A DNA stretch of 64,000 nt from assembly GCF_900172345.1 (NCBI RefSeq), contig NZ_FWFY01000012.1, forward strand, positions 55,435-119,434. Reading direction: 5' to 3'. Positions within the stretch are counted from its first letter, which is position 1. Every line of letters begins with the position of its first letter. This stretch comes from Limimaricola soesokkakensis (GTDB lineage: Bacteria > Pseudomonadota > Alphaproteobacteria > Rhodobacterales > Rhodobacteraceae). Shown piece after piece: positions 8,065-15,386 of the stretch. A program made the position numbers and the translations under genes. Under the pieces are notes generated by a model. The model was not told the origin of the DNA, made no database searches, and saw only the letters and a list, made by a program, of their open reading frames with translations.

Positions 8065-9297
8065 ATGCACGATTTCGCAATCCTGTGGGACTGGGCCGGT
8101 TTTGCCGTGCGCTGGCTTCACGTCATCACCGCCATCGCCTGGATCGGCTCGTCCTTCTATTTCGTGGCGCTCGATCTCGGCCTGAGAAAGGCCCCCGACC
8201 TGCCGCCCGGCGCGCATGGCGAGGAGTGGCAGGTGCATGGCGGCGGTTTCTACCACATCCGCAAATATCTCGTGGCGCCCGACGCGATGCCCGAACACCT
8301 GACATGGTTCAAATGGGAGAGCTACGCGACCTGGCTTTCGGGCGCGGCGCTGTTGATGATCGTTTACTGGGTCGGGGCGGAGCTGTACCTGATCGACCCG
8401 TCCCGCGCCGATCTCGCGGTGTGGCAGGCGATCGCGCTCTCGGCGGGCTCGCTGACCATCGGCTGGCTGGTCTATGACCGGCTGTGCAAGTCCGGGCTGG
8501 GCAATCGTCCGACGCTGCTGATGGTGCTTCTGTTCGCGCTGCTCGTCGCGATGAGCTGGGGCTACAACCAGGTCTTCACCGGCCGCGCGGCGCTTTTGCA
8601 TCTCGGCGCCTTCACCGCGACGATCATGACCGCCAACGTGTTCCTGATCATCATGCCGAACCAGCGCATCGTGGTCGCCGATCTCAAGGCCGGGCGCAAG
8701 CCGGATCCGAAATACGGCAAGATCGCCAAGCTGCGCAGCACGCACAACAACTACCTGACCCTGCCGGTCGTATTCCTGATGCTGTCGAACCACTACCCGC
8801 TGGCCTTCGCCACCGAGTATTCGTGGATCATCGCGTCGCTGGTGTTCCTAATGGGCGTCACGATCCGGCACTACTTCAACACCATGCACGCCACTGGCAA
8901 GGGGCCGCATTGGACATGGGGCGTCACCGTCATCCTGTTTCTGATCCTCGCCTGGCTCTCGACCGCCCCGATGTGGGGCAGCTACGAGGAGGCCGAGGCG
9001 CGGCCCATGACCGCCTATGAGCAGCGTTTCGCGGAGGCGGAGGGCTTCCACGAGGCGGAGCAGATCGTGGTCGGGCGCTGCTCGATGTGCCATGCGCGCG
9101 AGCCGGTCTGGGACGGCATCCGCTGGGCCCCCAAGGGGGTGGTGCTGGAGACGCCGCAGGACATTGCCCAGAATGCCCGCGCCATCTACCTGCAGGCCGG
9201 GGTCAGCCACGCGATGCCGCCCGCCAACGTCACCGACATCTCCGAGGAGGATCGCCGCGCTCTGGTGCGCTGGTTCAAGGCGGGGCAGGGGGCTTGA
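8065..9297 (+). CDS. puuD: Urate hydroxylase PuuD, membrane-bound with C-terminal cytochrome c
   Basis: 410 aa, the usual length. The N-terminal 300 residues hold about eight membrane helices with the conserved RWLHVITAIAWIGSSFYF start and the HGGGFYHIRKY segment. The C-terminal 100 residues are a cytochrome c domain with the heme-binding motif C339-S-M-C342-H343. PuuD oxidises urate to 5-hydroxyisourate in purine catabolism and passes electrons to the respiratory chain. Downstream purine catabolism can release urea, and this window also carries the urease and urea-uptake operons. It is divergent from the DUF2793 gene; the 239-bp gap between them must hold its promoter. Confidence 0.93.
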   Translation: MHDFAILWDWAGFAVRWLHVITAIAWIGSSFYFVALDLGLRKAPDLPPGAHGEEWQVHGGGFYHIRKYLVAPDAMPEHLTWFKWESYATWLSGAALLMIVYWVGAELYLIDPSRADLAVWQAIALSAGSLTIGWLVYDRLCKSGLGNRPTLLMVLLFALLVAMSWGYNQVFTGRAALLHLGAFTATIMTANVFLIIMPNQRIVVADLKAGRKPDPKYGKIAKLRSTHNNYLTLPVVFLMLSNHYPLAFATEYSWIIASLVFLMGVTIRHYFNTMHATGKGPHWTWGVTVILFLILAWLSTAPMWGSYEEAEARPMTAYEQRFAEAEGFHEAEQIVVGRCSMCHAREPVWDGIRWAPKGVVLETPQDIAQNARAIYLQAGVSHAMPPANVTDISEEDRRALVRWFKAGQGA

Positions 9298-9316
9298 ACC
9301 GCGCCGCATATACTCC

Positions 9317-9340
9317 TATCTAGACAGGTATCTAGACAGG
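9317..9340. repeat. Tandem 12-bp repeat, likely toxin-antitoxin operator
   Basis: TATCTAGACAGG occurs twice head to tail (9317-9328, 9329-9340), each copy centred on the palindrome TCTAGA and preceded by CC or GG so that the unit is partly symmetrical. It ends 10 bases before the antitoxin ATG and overlaps its ribosome site. Phd-type antitoxins usually repress their own operon by binding such paired sites. Confidence 0.55.
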
Positions 9341-9350
9341 AGTGGCGGTC

Positions 9351-9599
9351 ATGTGGAGCCTCCAGGACGCGAAGAACCGGTTCAGCGCGGTGGTGGATGC
9401 GGCCCTCGCCGGTGCCCCGCAGGAGGTGACGCGGCGCGGCAAGCCCGCGGTGGTGGTATTGTCGGCCGCCGAATATGCGCGTCTCGTCGCGGCGGCGGGG
9501 GCCGAACGCGGCAGCTTCGCCGAGCACCTTCTCGACTTTCCCGGCATGGAAAACGGCGCGGAACGGCCGCAGGCGCGCCCGCGCGACGTGGCGTTTTGA
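9351..9599 (+). CDS. Phd/YefM-family antitoxin
   Basis: 82 aa from the ATG at 9351, eight bases after AGGAG; a GTG at 9342 overlaps that site and is unlikely. The N-terminal MWSLQDAKNRFSAVVDAAL and the central GKPAVVVLSAAEYARL are the classic Phd/YefM DNA-binding fold. The C-terminal tail (LLDFPGMENGAERPQ) is the flexible toxin-wrapping segment. Its stop overlaps the toxin start by four bases, as expected for a translationally coupled pair. Confidence 0.9.
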   Translation: MWSLQDAKNRFSAVVDAALAGAPQEVTRRGKPAVVVLSAAEYARLVAAAGAERGSFAEHLLDFPGMENGAERPQARPRDVAF

Positions 9600-10000
9600 T
9601 CTATCTTCTCGACACCAACGTGATCTCGGCGGTGCGGCGGTCGGGCCGTGCCCCCGCCGTCGCGGCCTGGCTTCGGGCCCAGCCGGAAGAAGCGCTGTTC
9701 CTCAGCGCCGTGACCTTGGGCGAGATCGAGCGCGGCATCGCGCGCCAGGAAGGCCGCGATCCAGGCTTTGCCGCCGATCTGCGCGGTTGGCTCGACCGGA
9801 CGGCGCGGCTGTTCTCGGATCGCATCCTGCCGTTCGGTGCCGAGGAGGCGCGGATCTGGGGGCGGCTTTCGGCCGGGATCGGCCATGGCGGCGCCGACCT
9901 GATGATCGCCGCCACCGCGCTGGCGCACGGGGCGACGGTGGTCACCGGCAACGTCTCGGATTTCGAGCCGACCGGCGTGCCGATCCTCGACCCGTTCTGA
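9596..10000 (+). CDS. PIN-domain ribonuclease toxin (VapC/FitB-like)
   Basis: 134 aa using the TTG start at 9596, inside the antitoxin's end (TTGA overlap); there is no ATG in frame near. The PIN-domain acidic residues are present: Asp6 in IYLLDTNVIS, Glu43 in LGEIERG and Asp101 in GGADLMIAATAL, plus the TGNVSDFE end. PIN toxins cut RNA and are held inactive by the partner antitoxin. The closest style is FitB/StbB-type VapC. The non-ATG start and the overlap make its synthesis depend on antitoxin translation. Confidence 0.9.
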   Translation: MIYLLDTNVISAVRRSGRAPAVAAWLRAQPEEALFLSAVTLGEIERGIARQEGRDPGFAADLRGWLDRTARLFSDRILPFGAEEARIWGRLSAGIGHGGADLMIAATALAHGATVVTGNVSDFEPTGVPILDPF

Positions 10001-10004
10001 CGCC

Positions 10005-11060
10005 TCAGCCCTTGGCGCGGCGCACCATGCCGTAGAGGTCGCGCGTGTCGTCGGGATCGGCGAGCAGGTCGAGCATCGTGTAATGCCCGGTCCGGTCGAG
10101 CTGATCGCGCACATAGCGCAGCGCCGAGAAATCCTCGGTGGCGAAGCCGACGCTGTCGAACAGCGTGATCTGGTCGGGCGCGCGCCGGCCTTCGGCCTTG
10201 CCGGTGATGACCTGCCACAGCTCGGTCACCGGGTGGTCGGGGTCGAGCTGCTGGATCTCGCCCTCGATCCGTGTCTGCTCTGGATATTCCACGAAGATGT
10301 CCGAACGCAGCAGGATGTCGCGGTGCAGCTCGGTCTTGCCGGGGCAGTCGCCGCCGATGGCGTTGATGTGCACGCCGCGCCCGACCATGTTGTCGGTCAG
10401 GATCGTCGCATACTGCTTGTCGGCGGTGCAGGTGGTGATGATCTCGGCGCCCGCCACCGCCTCTTCGCCGCTGTCGCAGGCGGTGATGTCGAGCCCGCTA
10501 TCGGCGAGGTTGGCCACCGCCTTCTTCGTCGCCGCCGGATCGATGTCGTAGATCCGGACCTTCTCGATGCCGAGCATCTCCTGGAACGCCAGCGCCTGGA
10601 ACTCGCATTGCGCGCCCGCGCCGATCATGGCGAGGGTCTTCGCCCCCTTGGGCGCGAGGTGGCGCGCGGCCACGGCCGAGGTGGCGGCGGTCCTGAGCGC
10701 GGTCAGCACCGTCATCTCGGACAGCAGGATCGGGTAGCCATTGTCGACCCGCGCCAGCACGCCGAAGGCGGTGACGGTCTGGAACCCGCGCTTGAGGTTG
10801 GAGGGGTGGCCGTTGACGTATTTGAAGCCGTAGGTCTCGCCATCCGAGGTCGGCATCAGCTCGATCACCCCTTCGGGCGAATGGCTGGCCACGCGCGGCG
10901 TCTTGTCGAACAGCTCCCAGCGGCGGAAATCCTCTTCGATGTAATCGGCCAGCTCGGCCATCATCCGGCGCGGCCCGATGCTGTTCACCATCTCCATCAT
11001 CTGGGCCACCGAGACGAAGGGCACCATGGCGAGCTTGGACGGGGCGGGGGCGTCGGTCAT
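10005..11060 (-). CDS. Ornithine cyclodeaminase
   Basis: 351 aa, typical of the OCD/mu-crystallin family. The enzyme converts L-ornithine to L-proline and ammonia using bound NAD+. The Rossmann motif GAGAQCEFQAL (about 148-158), the earlier GYPILLSEMTVLTALRTAAT substrate loop and the NAIGGDCPGKTEL segment with the catalytic Asp are visible. It is divergent from an Lrp/AsnC-type regulator 117 bp away, the usual arrangement for amino-acid catabolism genes, so regulation by that protein is likely. It ends four bases from the convergent PIN toxin gene. Confidence 0.92.
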   Translation of the reverse strand: MTDAPAPSKLAMVPFVSVAQMMEMVNSIGPRRMMAELADYIEEDFRRWELFDKTPRVASHSPEGVIELMPTSDGETYGFKYVNGHPSNLKRGFQTVTAFGVLARVDNGYPILLSEMTVLTALRTAATSAVAARHLAPKGAKTLAMIGAGAQCEFQALAFQEMLGIEKVRIYDIDPAATKKAVANLADSGLDITACDSGEEAVAGAEIITTCTADKQYATILTDNMVGRGVHINAIGGDCPGKTELHRDILLRSDIFVEYPEQTRIEGEIQQLDPDHPVTELWQVITGKAEGRRAPDQITLFDSVGFATEDFSALRYVRDQLDRTGHYTMLDLLADPDDTRDLYGMVRRAKG

Positions 11061-11177
11061 CTGTCACTCCAATGCAGCGGTTATGCCCGATCCTGTAACA
11101 TTCCTCGGGCGCTGAGGAGGGGGCGGATTGCGCATGACGCGCGGTTCTTCCTACAATCTGTCAAATCAACCGACGAA

Positions 11178-11615
11178 ATGCGCATGGCCCAACTCGACCC
11201 GACCGATCGCCGCCTGCTGGCGCTGCTGCAGCAGGACGCCCGCATGCCCGTGGTGGCGATGGCCTCCGAGCTGGGCCTGTCGCGCGCCACGGTGAGCGCG
11301 CGGATCGAGCGGCTGTGCCGCGACGGCGCGATCCGCCGCTTCACGGTCGAGCTTGGCGCCCCCGATGCCGACGACCTCGTGCGCGCGGTGATGCTGATCG
11401 AGCTTCAGGGTCCGCAGGCGCGCGGTGTCGCGGCGCGGCTGCGGCGGATGCGGCAGGTGGCCGAGCTGCATTCGACCAATGGCGCCTGGGATCTCGTCGC
11501 ACGGATCGAAGCGGCCTCTCTGGCGGAGTTCGACCGGGTTCTCGGCGACATCCGCGAGATCCCCGGCGTGCTCAATTCCGAAACCTGCCTGTTGCTGAGC
11601 CGGGCCGGCGGCTGA
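11178..11615 (+). CDS. Lrp/AsnC-family transcriptional regulator
   Basis: About 145 aa from the ATG at 11178 (MRMAQLDPTDRRLLALLQQD); a second ATG at 11184 is possible. It has the N-terminal winged HTH (about 5-60, MPVVAMASELGLSRATVSAR) and a C-terminal RAM ligand domain (about 70-140, AVMLIELQGP then EIPGVLNSETCLLL). Such proteins sense amino acids and usually control a divergent neighbour, here ornithine cyclodeaminase. The shared 117-bp intergenic region is the likely operator. Confidence 0.9.
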   Translation: MRMAQLDPTDRRLLALLQQDARMPVVAMASELGLSRATVSARIERLCRDGAIRRFTVELGAPDADDLVRAVMLIELQGPQARGVAARLRRMRQVAELHSTNGAWDLVARIEAASLAEFDRVLGDIREIPGVLNSETCLLLSRAGG

Positions 11616-11749
11616 ACCGGAGGGGCCCCGCGAGCCTACCCATCGGCGCCGCTCTCGCGATCGTGTCGCGCCCCTTGCCAATGCCGCCGCCCTGTCCGAG
11701 CATGGCGGCTGCCGCGGGAGGGCGGCGCAGATTCAAGGGAGGAGGCGTG

Positions 11750-12919
11750 ATGGCCGAGGCGCAGATCGTGGGCTGGGCGCATAGCGTGTTCGGAAAGAGC
11801 GAGGCGCCGGACACCGCGGCGCTCATGGCCGAGGTGACGGCACCGGCGCTGGAGCATGCCGGGATCGGTGCCGAGGATGTCGACGGCGTTTTCGTCGGCG
11901 TCTTCAACAACGGCTTTTCGGACCAGGATTTCCAGGCCTCGCTGGTGGCGATGGGCCATGACGGGCTGCGATACACGCCGGCGACGCGCTACGAGAATGC
12001 CTGCGCCACCGGATCGGCGGCGATCAACGGCGCGATGGATTTCATCGCCTCGGGCCGGGGTCGGGTCGCTCTCGTCGTCGGGGCCGAAAAGATGACCGCG
12101 ACGCCGGGGGCGCAGGTGGGCGACATCCTGCTCGGCTGTTCCTACCGCGCGGAGGAGGGCGACACGCCGGGCGGCTTCGCAGGGATCTTCGGGCGCATCG
12201 CGCAGAGCTATTTCCAGACATATGGCGACCGTTCCGAGGCGCTGGCCCGGATCGCCGCCAAGAACCACGCCAACGGCGTCGAAAACCCCTATGCGCATCT
12301 GCGCAAGGATCTGGGTTTCGAGGCCTGCAACGCCGTTACCGACCGCAACCCCTATGTCGCGGCACCGCTGCGGCGCACCGATTGCTCGCTGGTCTCCGAC
12401 GGGGCGGCGGCGCTGGTGCTGGCGGATGCCGAGACCGCGAAGACGATGCGCCGCGCCATCGCGGTGCGGGCGCGGGCACATGTGAACGACATCCTCGCGA
12501 TGAGCCGCCGCGACGTGCTGGCCTTCGAGGGGCCGAAGCGGGCCTGGGCCCGCGCGCTGGAGCAAGGCGGCGTGACGCTGGACGACCTGTCACTCGTGGA
12601 GACGCATGACTGCTTCACCATCGCCGAGCTTCTGGAATACGAGGCGATGGGCCTCGCCGCGCCGGGGCAGGGGCACCGGGTGATCGAGGAGGGCGTGACC
12701 CTCAAGGGCGGCCGGCTGCCGGTGAACCCGTCAGGCGGGCTTAAATCCAAGGGCCATCCGATCGGCGCGACCGGCGTGTCGATGCACGTCATGGCCGCGA
12801 TGCAGTTGATGGGCGAGGCGGGCGGCATGCAGGTGCCCGATGCCGAGCTCGCGGGCGTGTTCAACATGGGCGGCGCGGCGGTGACCAGCTACGTCTCGCT
12901 GCTTGAACGGGTCAATTGA
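11750..12919 (+). CDS. Thiolase-family protein (SCP-x/acetyl-CoA acetyltransferase-like)
   Basis: 389 aa from the ATG at 11750 after AAGGGAGGAGG. The acylated cysteine is Cys85 in ENACATGSAA. The catalytic His is in the NPSGGLKSKGHPIGATG box near the C-terminus, and THDCFTIAE is the SCP-x-type central motif. The family cleaves or forms 3-ketoacyl-CoA; the SCP-x subgroup often acts on branched or steroid-type chains and commonly works with an OB-fold partner, which is not seen here. It is a single gene, convergent to the next gene across a strong terminator. The exact substrate is unknown. Confidence 0.85.
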   Translation: MAEAQIVGWAHSVFGKSEAPDTAALMAEVTAPALEHAGIGAEDVDGVFVGVFNNGFSDQDFQASLVAMGHDGLRYTPATRYENACATGSAAINGAMDFIASGRGRVALVVGAEKMTATPGAQVGDILLGCSYRAEEGDTPGGFAGIFGRIAQSYFQTYGDRSEALARIAAKNHANGVENPYAHLRKDLGFEACNAVTDRNPYVAAPLRRTDCSLVSDGAAALVLADAETAKTMRRAIAVRARAHVNDILAMSRRDVLAFEGPKRAWARALEQGGVTLDDLSLVETHDCFTIAELLEYEAMGLAAPGQGHRVIEEGVTLKGGRLPVNPSGGLKSKGHPIGATGVSMHVMAAMQLMGEAGGMQVPDAELAGVFNMGGAAVTSYVSLLERVN

Positions 12920-12921
12920 GC

Positions 12922-12947
12922 GGCGCGGCCCGTGATCGGGCCGCGCC
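12922..12947. terminator. Bidirectional terminator between convergent genes
   Basis: Perfect 11-bp stem GGCGCGGCCCG / CGGGCCGCGCC with a TGAT loop, starting three bases after the thiolase stop. ATTATCC follows on the plus strand. It probably serves both the thiolase and the minus-strand gene ending at 12973. Confidence 0.75.
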
Positions 12948-12972
12948 ATTATCCGAAGCCGGATCTTTGGTC

Positions 12973-13416
12973 TCAGACAGGTGTGGCGTGACGGACGGTT
13001 CCGGCCCGTCGCGCCATTTCGACCGTGTTGTCGATCATCTCGGTCTCGGCCTCGCTTGCTTCCCGCGCCAGGTGGCTGGCGCAGCTGGTGCACAGCCTCA
13101 GCCAGTCCTGCACGTCGGCATGCAGCCGTTCTCCGGCGCCTTCGTGCCAGCGCGACATCGCGTCCGAGATCCGCGCGCCGTCGGTGCCGGCATCCATGAT
13201 CTCGTTGGCGAGGTCGCCCATGGCCTGGGTCATCCGGTGGCGCCGGTCGAACCAGGCGTCGAGGAAGGTCTGAGTCTCCTCCAGCAGCCGCGCCTGCGCC
13301 ACCCGGAGATGTTGCATTTGCGGTGTCGCATAGGGTTCGAGCGCCTTTCGCGCCGTCGATGGACTTGTGCCGCGCGCCTCCGCGGTCGCCGTCTTCAGGT
13401 GGGGTGTTCGGGTCAT
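12973..13416 (-). CDS. Hypothetical phasin-like helical protein
   Basis: 147 aa from the ATG at 13416, seven bases after GGGAGG; longer in-frame starts upstream lack a ribosome site. The sequence is almost entirely helical and amphipathic (QMQHLRVAQARLLEETQTFL, ETEMIDNTVEMARRAGT) and resembles phasins of PHA granules, but no PHA synthase or depolymerase is adjacent. Two cysteines lie close together (LCTSCASH). Apart from the coiled-coil character I do not recognise a defined family; phasin is a guess. Confidence 0.55.
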   Translation of the reverse strand: MTRTPHLKTATAEARGTSPSTARKALEPYATPQMQHLRVAQARLLEETQTFLDAWFDRRHRMTQAMGDLANEIMDAGTDGARISDAMSRWHEGAGERLHADVQDWLRLCTSCASHLAREASEAETEMIDNTVEMARRAGTVRHATPV

Positions 13417-13776
13417 CTCCAGCCTCCCGTGCGAGATTGACACGCGCCGACTGTGGCAGGGCGCTCGAAGTTTATCCACAGCATTGGTGGCGGGGCGCCC
13501 ACATGGCGGGGAATGGCCGATGCGATCCGCCCGCATCAGGGCGATTGCCCGATTTCGCGGCATTCCGACCAAGGAGCAGATGCGCCGGAGCGAGCCTCTG
13601 CGCCACCGCCTCGAATCGCCGGAGCCGGGACCGGATGGCGGCGACTTGGGGCGCCAAACCCGAGGCCCTTGATCGCGCGTAGGAAAAACTCAGCGGTTGC
13701 AGGGCTTGGGCGAAACCTCGCCCAGTATCGGTCCAGCCGTGTTAGGCTTTGCAGATGTTTCTTCAGGAGGTGCGAA
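13417..13776. other. 360-bp divergent intergenic region
   Basis: Lies between the divergent phasin-like gene and the secreted protein gene at 13777, so promoters for both should be here. Open frames present in it are long only because of GC bias and lack ribosome sites. The last 60 bases are less GC-rich and end in the CAGGAGG ribosome site (13764-13770). I see no repeat or RNA gene. Confidence 0.5.
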
Positions 13777-14394
13777 ATGGTTATGAAACGACTCTTCACG
13801 GTCGCGGCCCTTGCTTGCATGGGAACAGCGTCCATGGCGCAGGATCAGGCGATGAGCTTCTTCGTGACCAGCGCCAATCCGGGGCAGGGGGCCGGGCTTG
13901 GCGGCCTCGAGGGCGCCGACGCGCATTGCGCCGACCTTGCCGCCGCAGCCGGGGCCGAGGGTGATTGGAAGGCCTATCTCTCGACAGATCAGGAGAATGC
14001 GCGCGACCGGATCGGATCGGGCCCCTGGTACAATGCCGACGGCGTCGAGATCGCCGCCGATGTCGAGACGCTGCACGGCGATGGCAACGCGATCTCGAAA
14101 GAGACTGCGCTCGACGAGATGGGCAATGTCGTGAACGGGCGCGGCGACGACCCGAACCGCCACGACATCCTCACCGGCACGATGCCGGACGGGACGGCGG
14201 CGGCCGAGACCTGCGAGAACTGGACCAATAGCGGCGAGGGCTCGGCCATGGTCGGGCATCACGACCGGATGGGGCTCGATGATTCGGATGCCGCGAAATC
14301 GTGGAATTCGTCCCACCCCTCGCGCGGCTGCAGCCTCGAAGCGCTCCAAGGCACCGGCGGCGACGGGCTGTTCTACTGCTTCGCCGCCAATTGA
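13777..14394 (+). CDS. Secreted lectin-like hypothetical protein
   Basis: 205 aa from the ATG at 13777 behind CAGGAGG. The signal peptide is about 1-21 (MVMKRLFTVAALACMGTASMA). The mature part has the pattern SFFVTSANPGQGAGLGGLEG followed by ADAHCADLAAAAG, then RIGSGPWYNADG, RGDDPNRHDILTGTMPDG, CENWTNS and a C-terminal GCSLEALQGTGGDGLFYCFA. That layout recurs in extracellular proteins often labelled lectin or DUF1554-like. Four cysteines (C in AHCADL, CENWT, RGCS and FYCFA) could form two disulfides. Function is unknown. A strong terminator follows, so it is monocistronic. Confidence 0.65.
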   Translation: MVMKRLFTVAALACMGTASMAQDQAMSFFVTSANPGQGAGLGGLEGADAHCADLAAAAGAEGDWKAYLSTDQENARDRIGSGPWYNADGVEIAADVETLHGDGNAISKETALDEMGNVVNGRGDDPNRHDILTGTMPDGTAAAETCENWTNSGEGSAMVGHHDRMGLDDSDAAKSWNSSHPSRGCSLEALQGTGGDGLFYCFAAN

Positions 14395-14413
14395 TCGATT
14401 CCGTACGCGATGA

Positions 14414-14447
14414 CGTCACGCGAGCCTGTCGTATGGCTCGCGTGACG
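14414..14447 (+). terminator. Strong hairpin after the secreted protein gene
   Basis: Perfect 13-bp stem CGTCACGCGAGCC / GGCTCGCGTGACG with an 8-base loop, 20 bases past the stop at 14394. T-rich bases follow further on (TTTCTGTTTTTC at about 14466-14478). Confidence 0.7.
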
Positions 14448-14623
14448 GCTAAGATCTCGTAACTCCTTTCTGTTTTTCTCAGCGGAGACATACCTATCCC
14501 AAAGGCGAAGGCACCGCGCCCTTAGGTCATGGGACATGTGCTTTCGTATTGGCCAAATCCGGCGCCATTCTTGCCGCAATCGACGCCTCATGTCGGGTCA
14601 TACGCACCCTCAAGAGGTTCGAA

Positions 14624-15310
14624 ATGCCACTCACATTCAATGCCGGTTCCACCGGTTTCGACTGGAAAGCCGCCCTGTCCGCCCTGCTGGAAGCGCACGC
14701 CGCCAAGTCCGATAAGACGGTCGAGCAGAAGGCTCCCGTCCCCGCCAAAGAGCCCAAGCTTAAAACCACCACCACCGAGCCGGCCATCCGCATCGACATT
14801 TCCGAAGCGGCGAAAACGGCCAGCGCACCCGCTGCCACTGAGACGGCTGTCGCAGCCGTTGCAGAGCCCGCCGCACCGGCAACCCCCGCCGCCGCGTCGC
14901 CGGTCGTCGAGAAGGCCGCCGAGGCTGCAACTCAGGTGGCAGCGCCTATCGCGGATGCCGCGGAAGAGACTGCCAGCGAAGCCGTCGCCGTGACCGAGCA
15001 GGTCGTGGCGAAGGTCGCAAGCCTCGCGGGCCTCAAGGGTGCGACGGCCGCCGAAGATATCGGTTTTGCCGCCGCGACCGAGCCCGCAGAACCGGAAGTT
15101 TCGGACATCGCGGCCGCGCGCGCAGCCGCGATCCGGCTGCAGGAGCTGGACCGCATGCAGGGCCTCGTCTCCTCGATCGGCTCGGCCCCCGAAAGCGACG
15201 CGGCTATCGCGCCGATCAACCCGCAGAGCGCCGCGCGCGCCGGCGCGGCCTATGGCGCCAGCGCCGCATCGACGGCTTCGGCCGGCGAGCGCACCGACAT
15301 CGCCGCCTGA
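14624..15310 (+). CDS. Alanine-rich low-complexity hypothetical protein
   Basis: 228 aa from the ATG at 14624 (MPLTFNAGSTGFDWKAALSA), seven bases after AAGAGG; the frame is open upstream to 14549. Apart from the first 25 residues it is dominated by Ala, Glu, Pro, Thr and Val (about 60-150), like a disordered or coiled linker, with a second helical stretch around 165-190 (AARAAAIRLQELDRMQGLVS). There is no signal peptide or membrane helix. I do not recognise a family. The independent start signal, the length and the two terminators after it support a real gene. Confidence 0.55.
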   Translation: MPLTFNAGSTGFDWKAALSALLEAHAAKSDKTVEQKAPVPAKEPKLKTTTTEPAIRIDISEAAKTASAPAATETAVAAVAEPAAPATPAAASPVVEKAAEAATQVAAPIADAAEETASEAVAVTEQVVAKVASLAGLKGATAAEDIGFAAATEPAEPEVSDIAAARAAAIRLQELDRMQGLVSSIGSAPESDAAIAPINPQSAARAGAAYGASAASTASAGERTDIAA

Positions 15311-15314
15311 CGAA

Positions 15315-15347
15315 AACCGGGCCGGGGCTTCTCACCCCGACCCGGTT
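15315..15347 (+). terminator. Hairpin after the alanine-rich gene
   Basis: AACCGGGCCGGGG (15315-15327) pairs with CCCCGACCCGGTT (15335-15347) with one mismatch, five bases after the stop at 15310. Confidence 0.6.
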
Positions 15348-15355
15348 CCCGATAG

Positions 15356-15381
15356 CCCGCCGGTCAGGCCCGACCGGCGGG
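15356..15381. terminator. Second hairpin in the convergent gap, likely for aceA
   Basis: Perfect 10-bp stem CCCGCCGGTC / GACCGGCGGG with a 6-base loop, followed by TTT on the plus strand. It lies directly after the minus-strand aceA stop at 15387, so it can act in both directions. Confidence 0.65.
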
Positions 15382-15386
15382 TTTCC

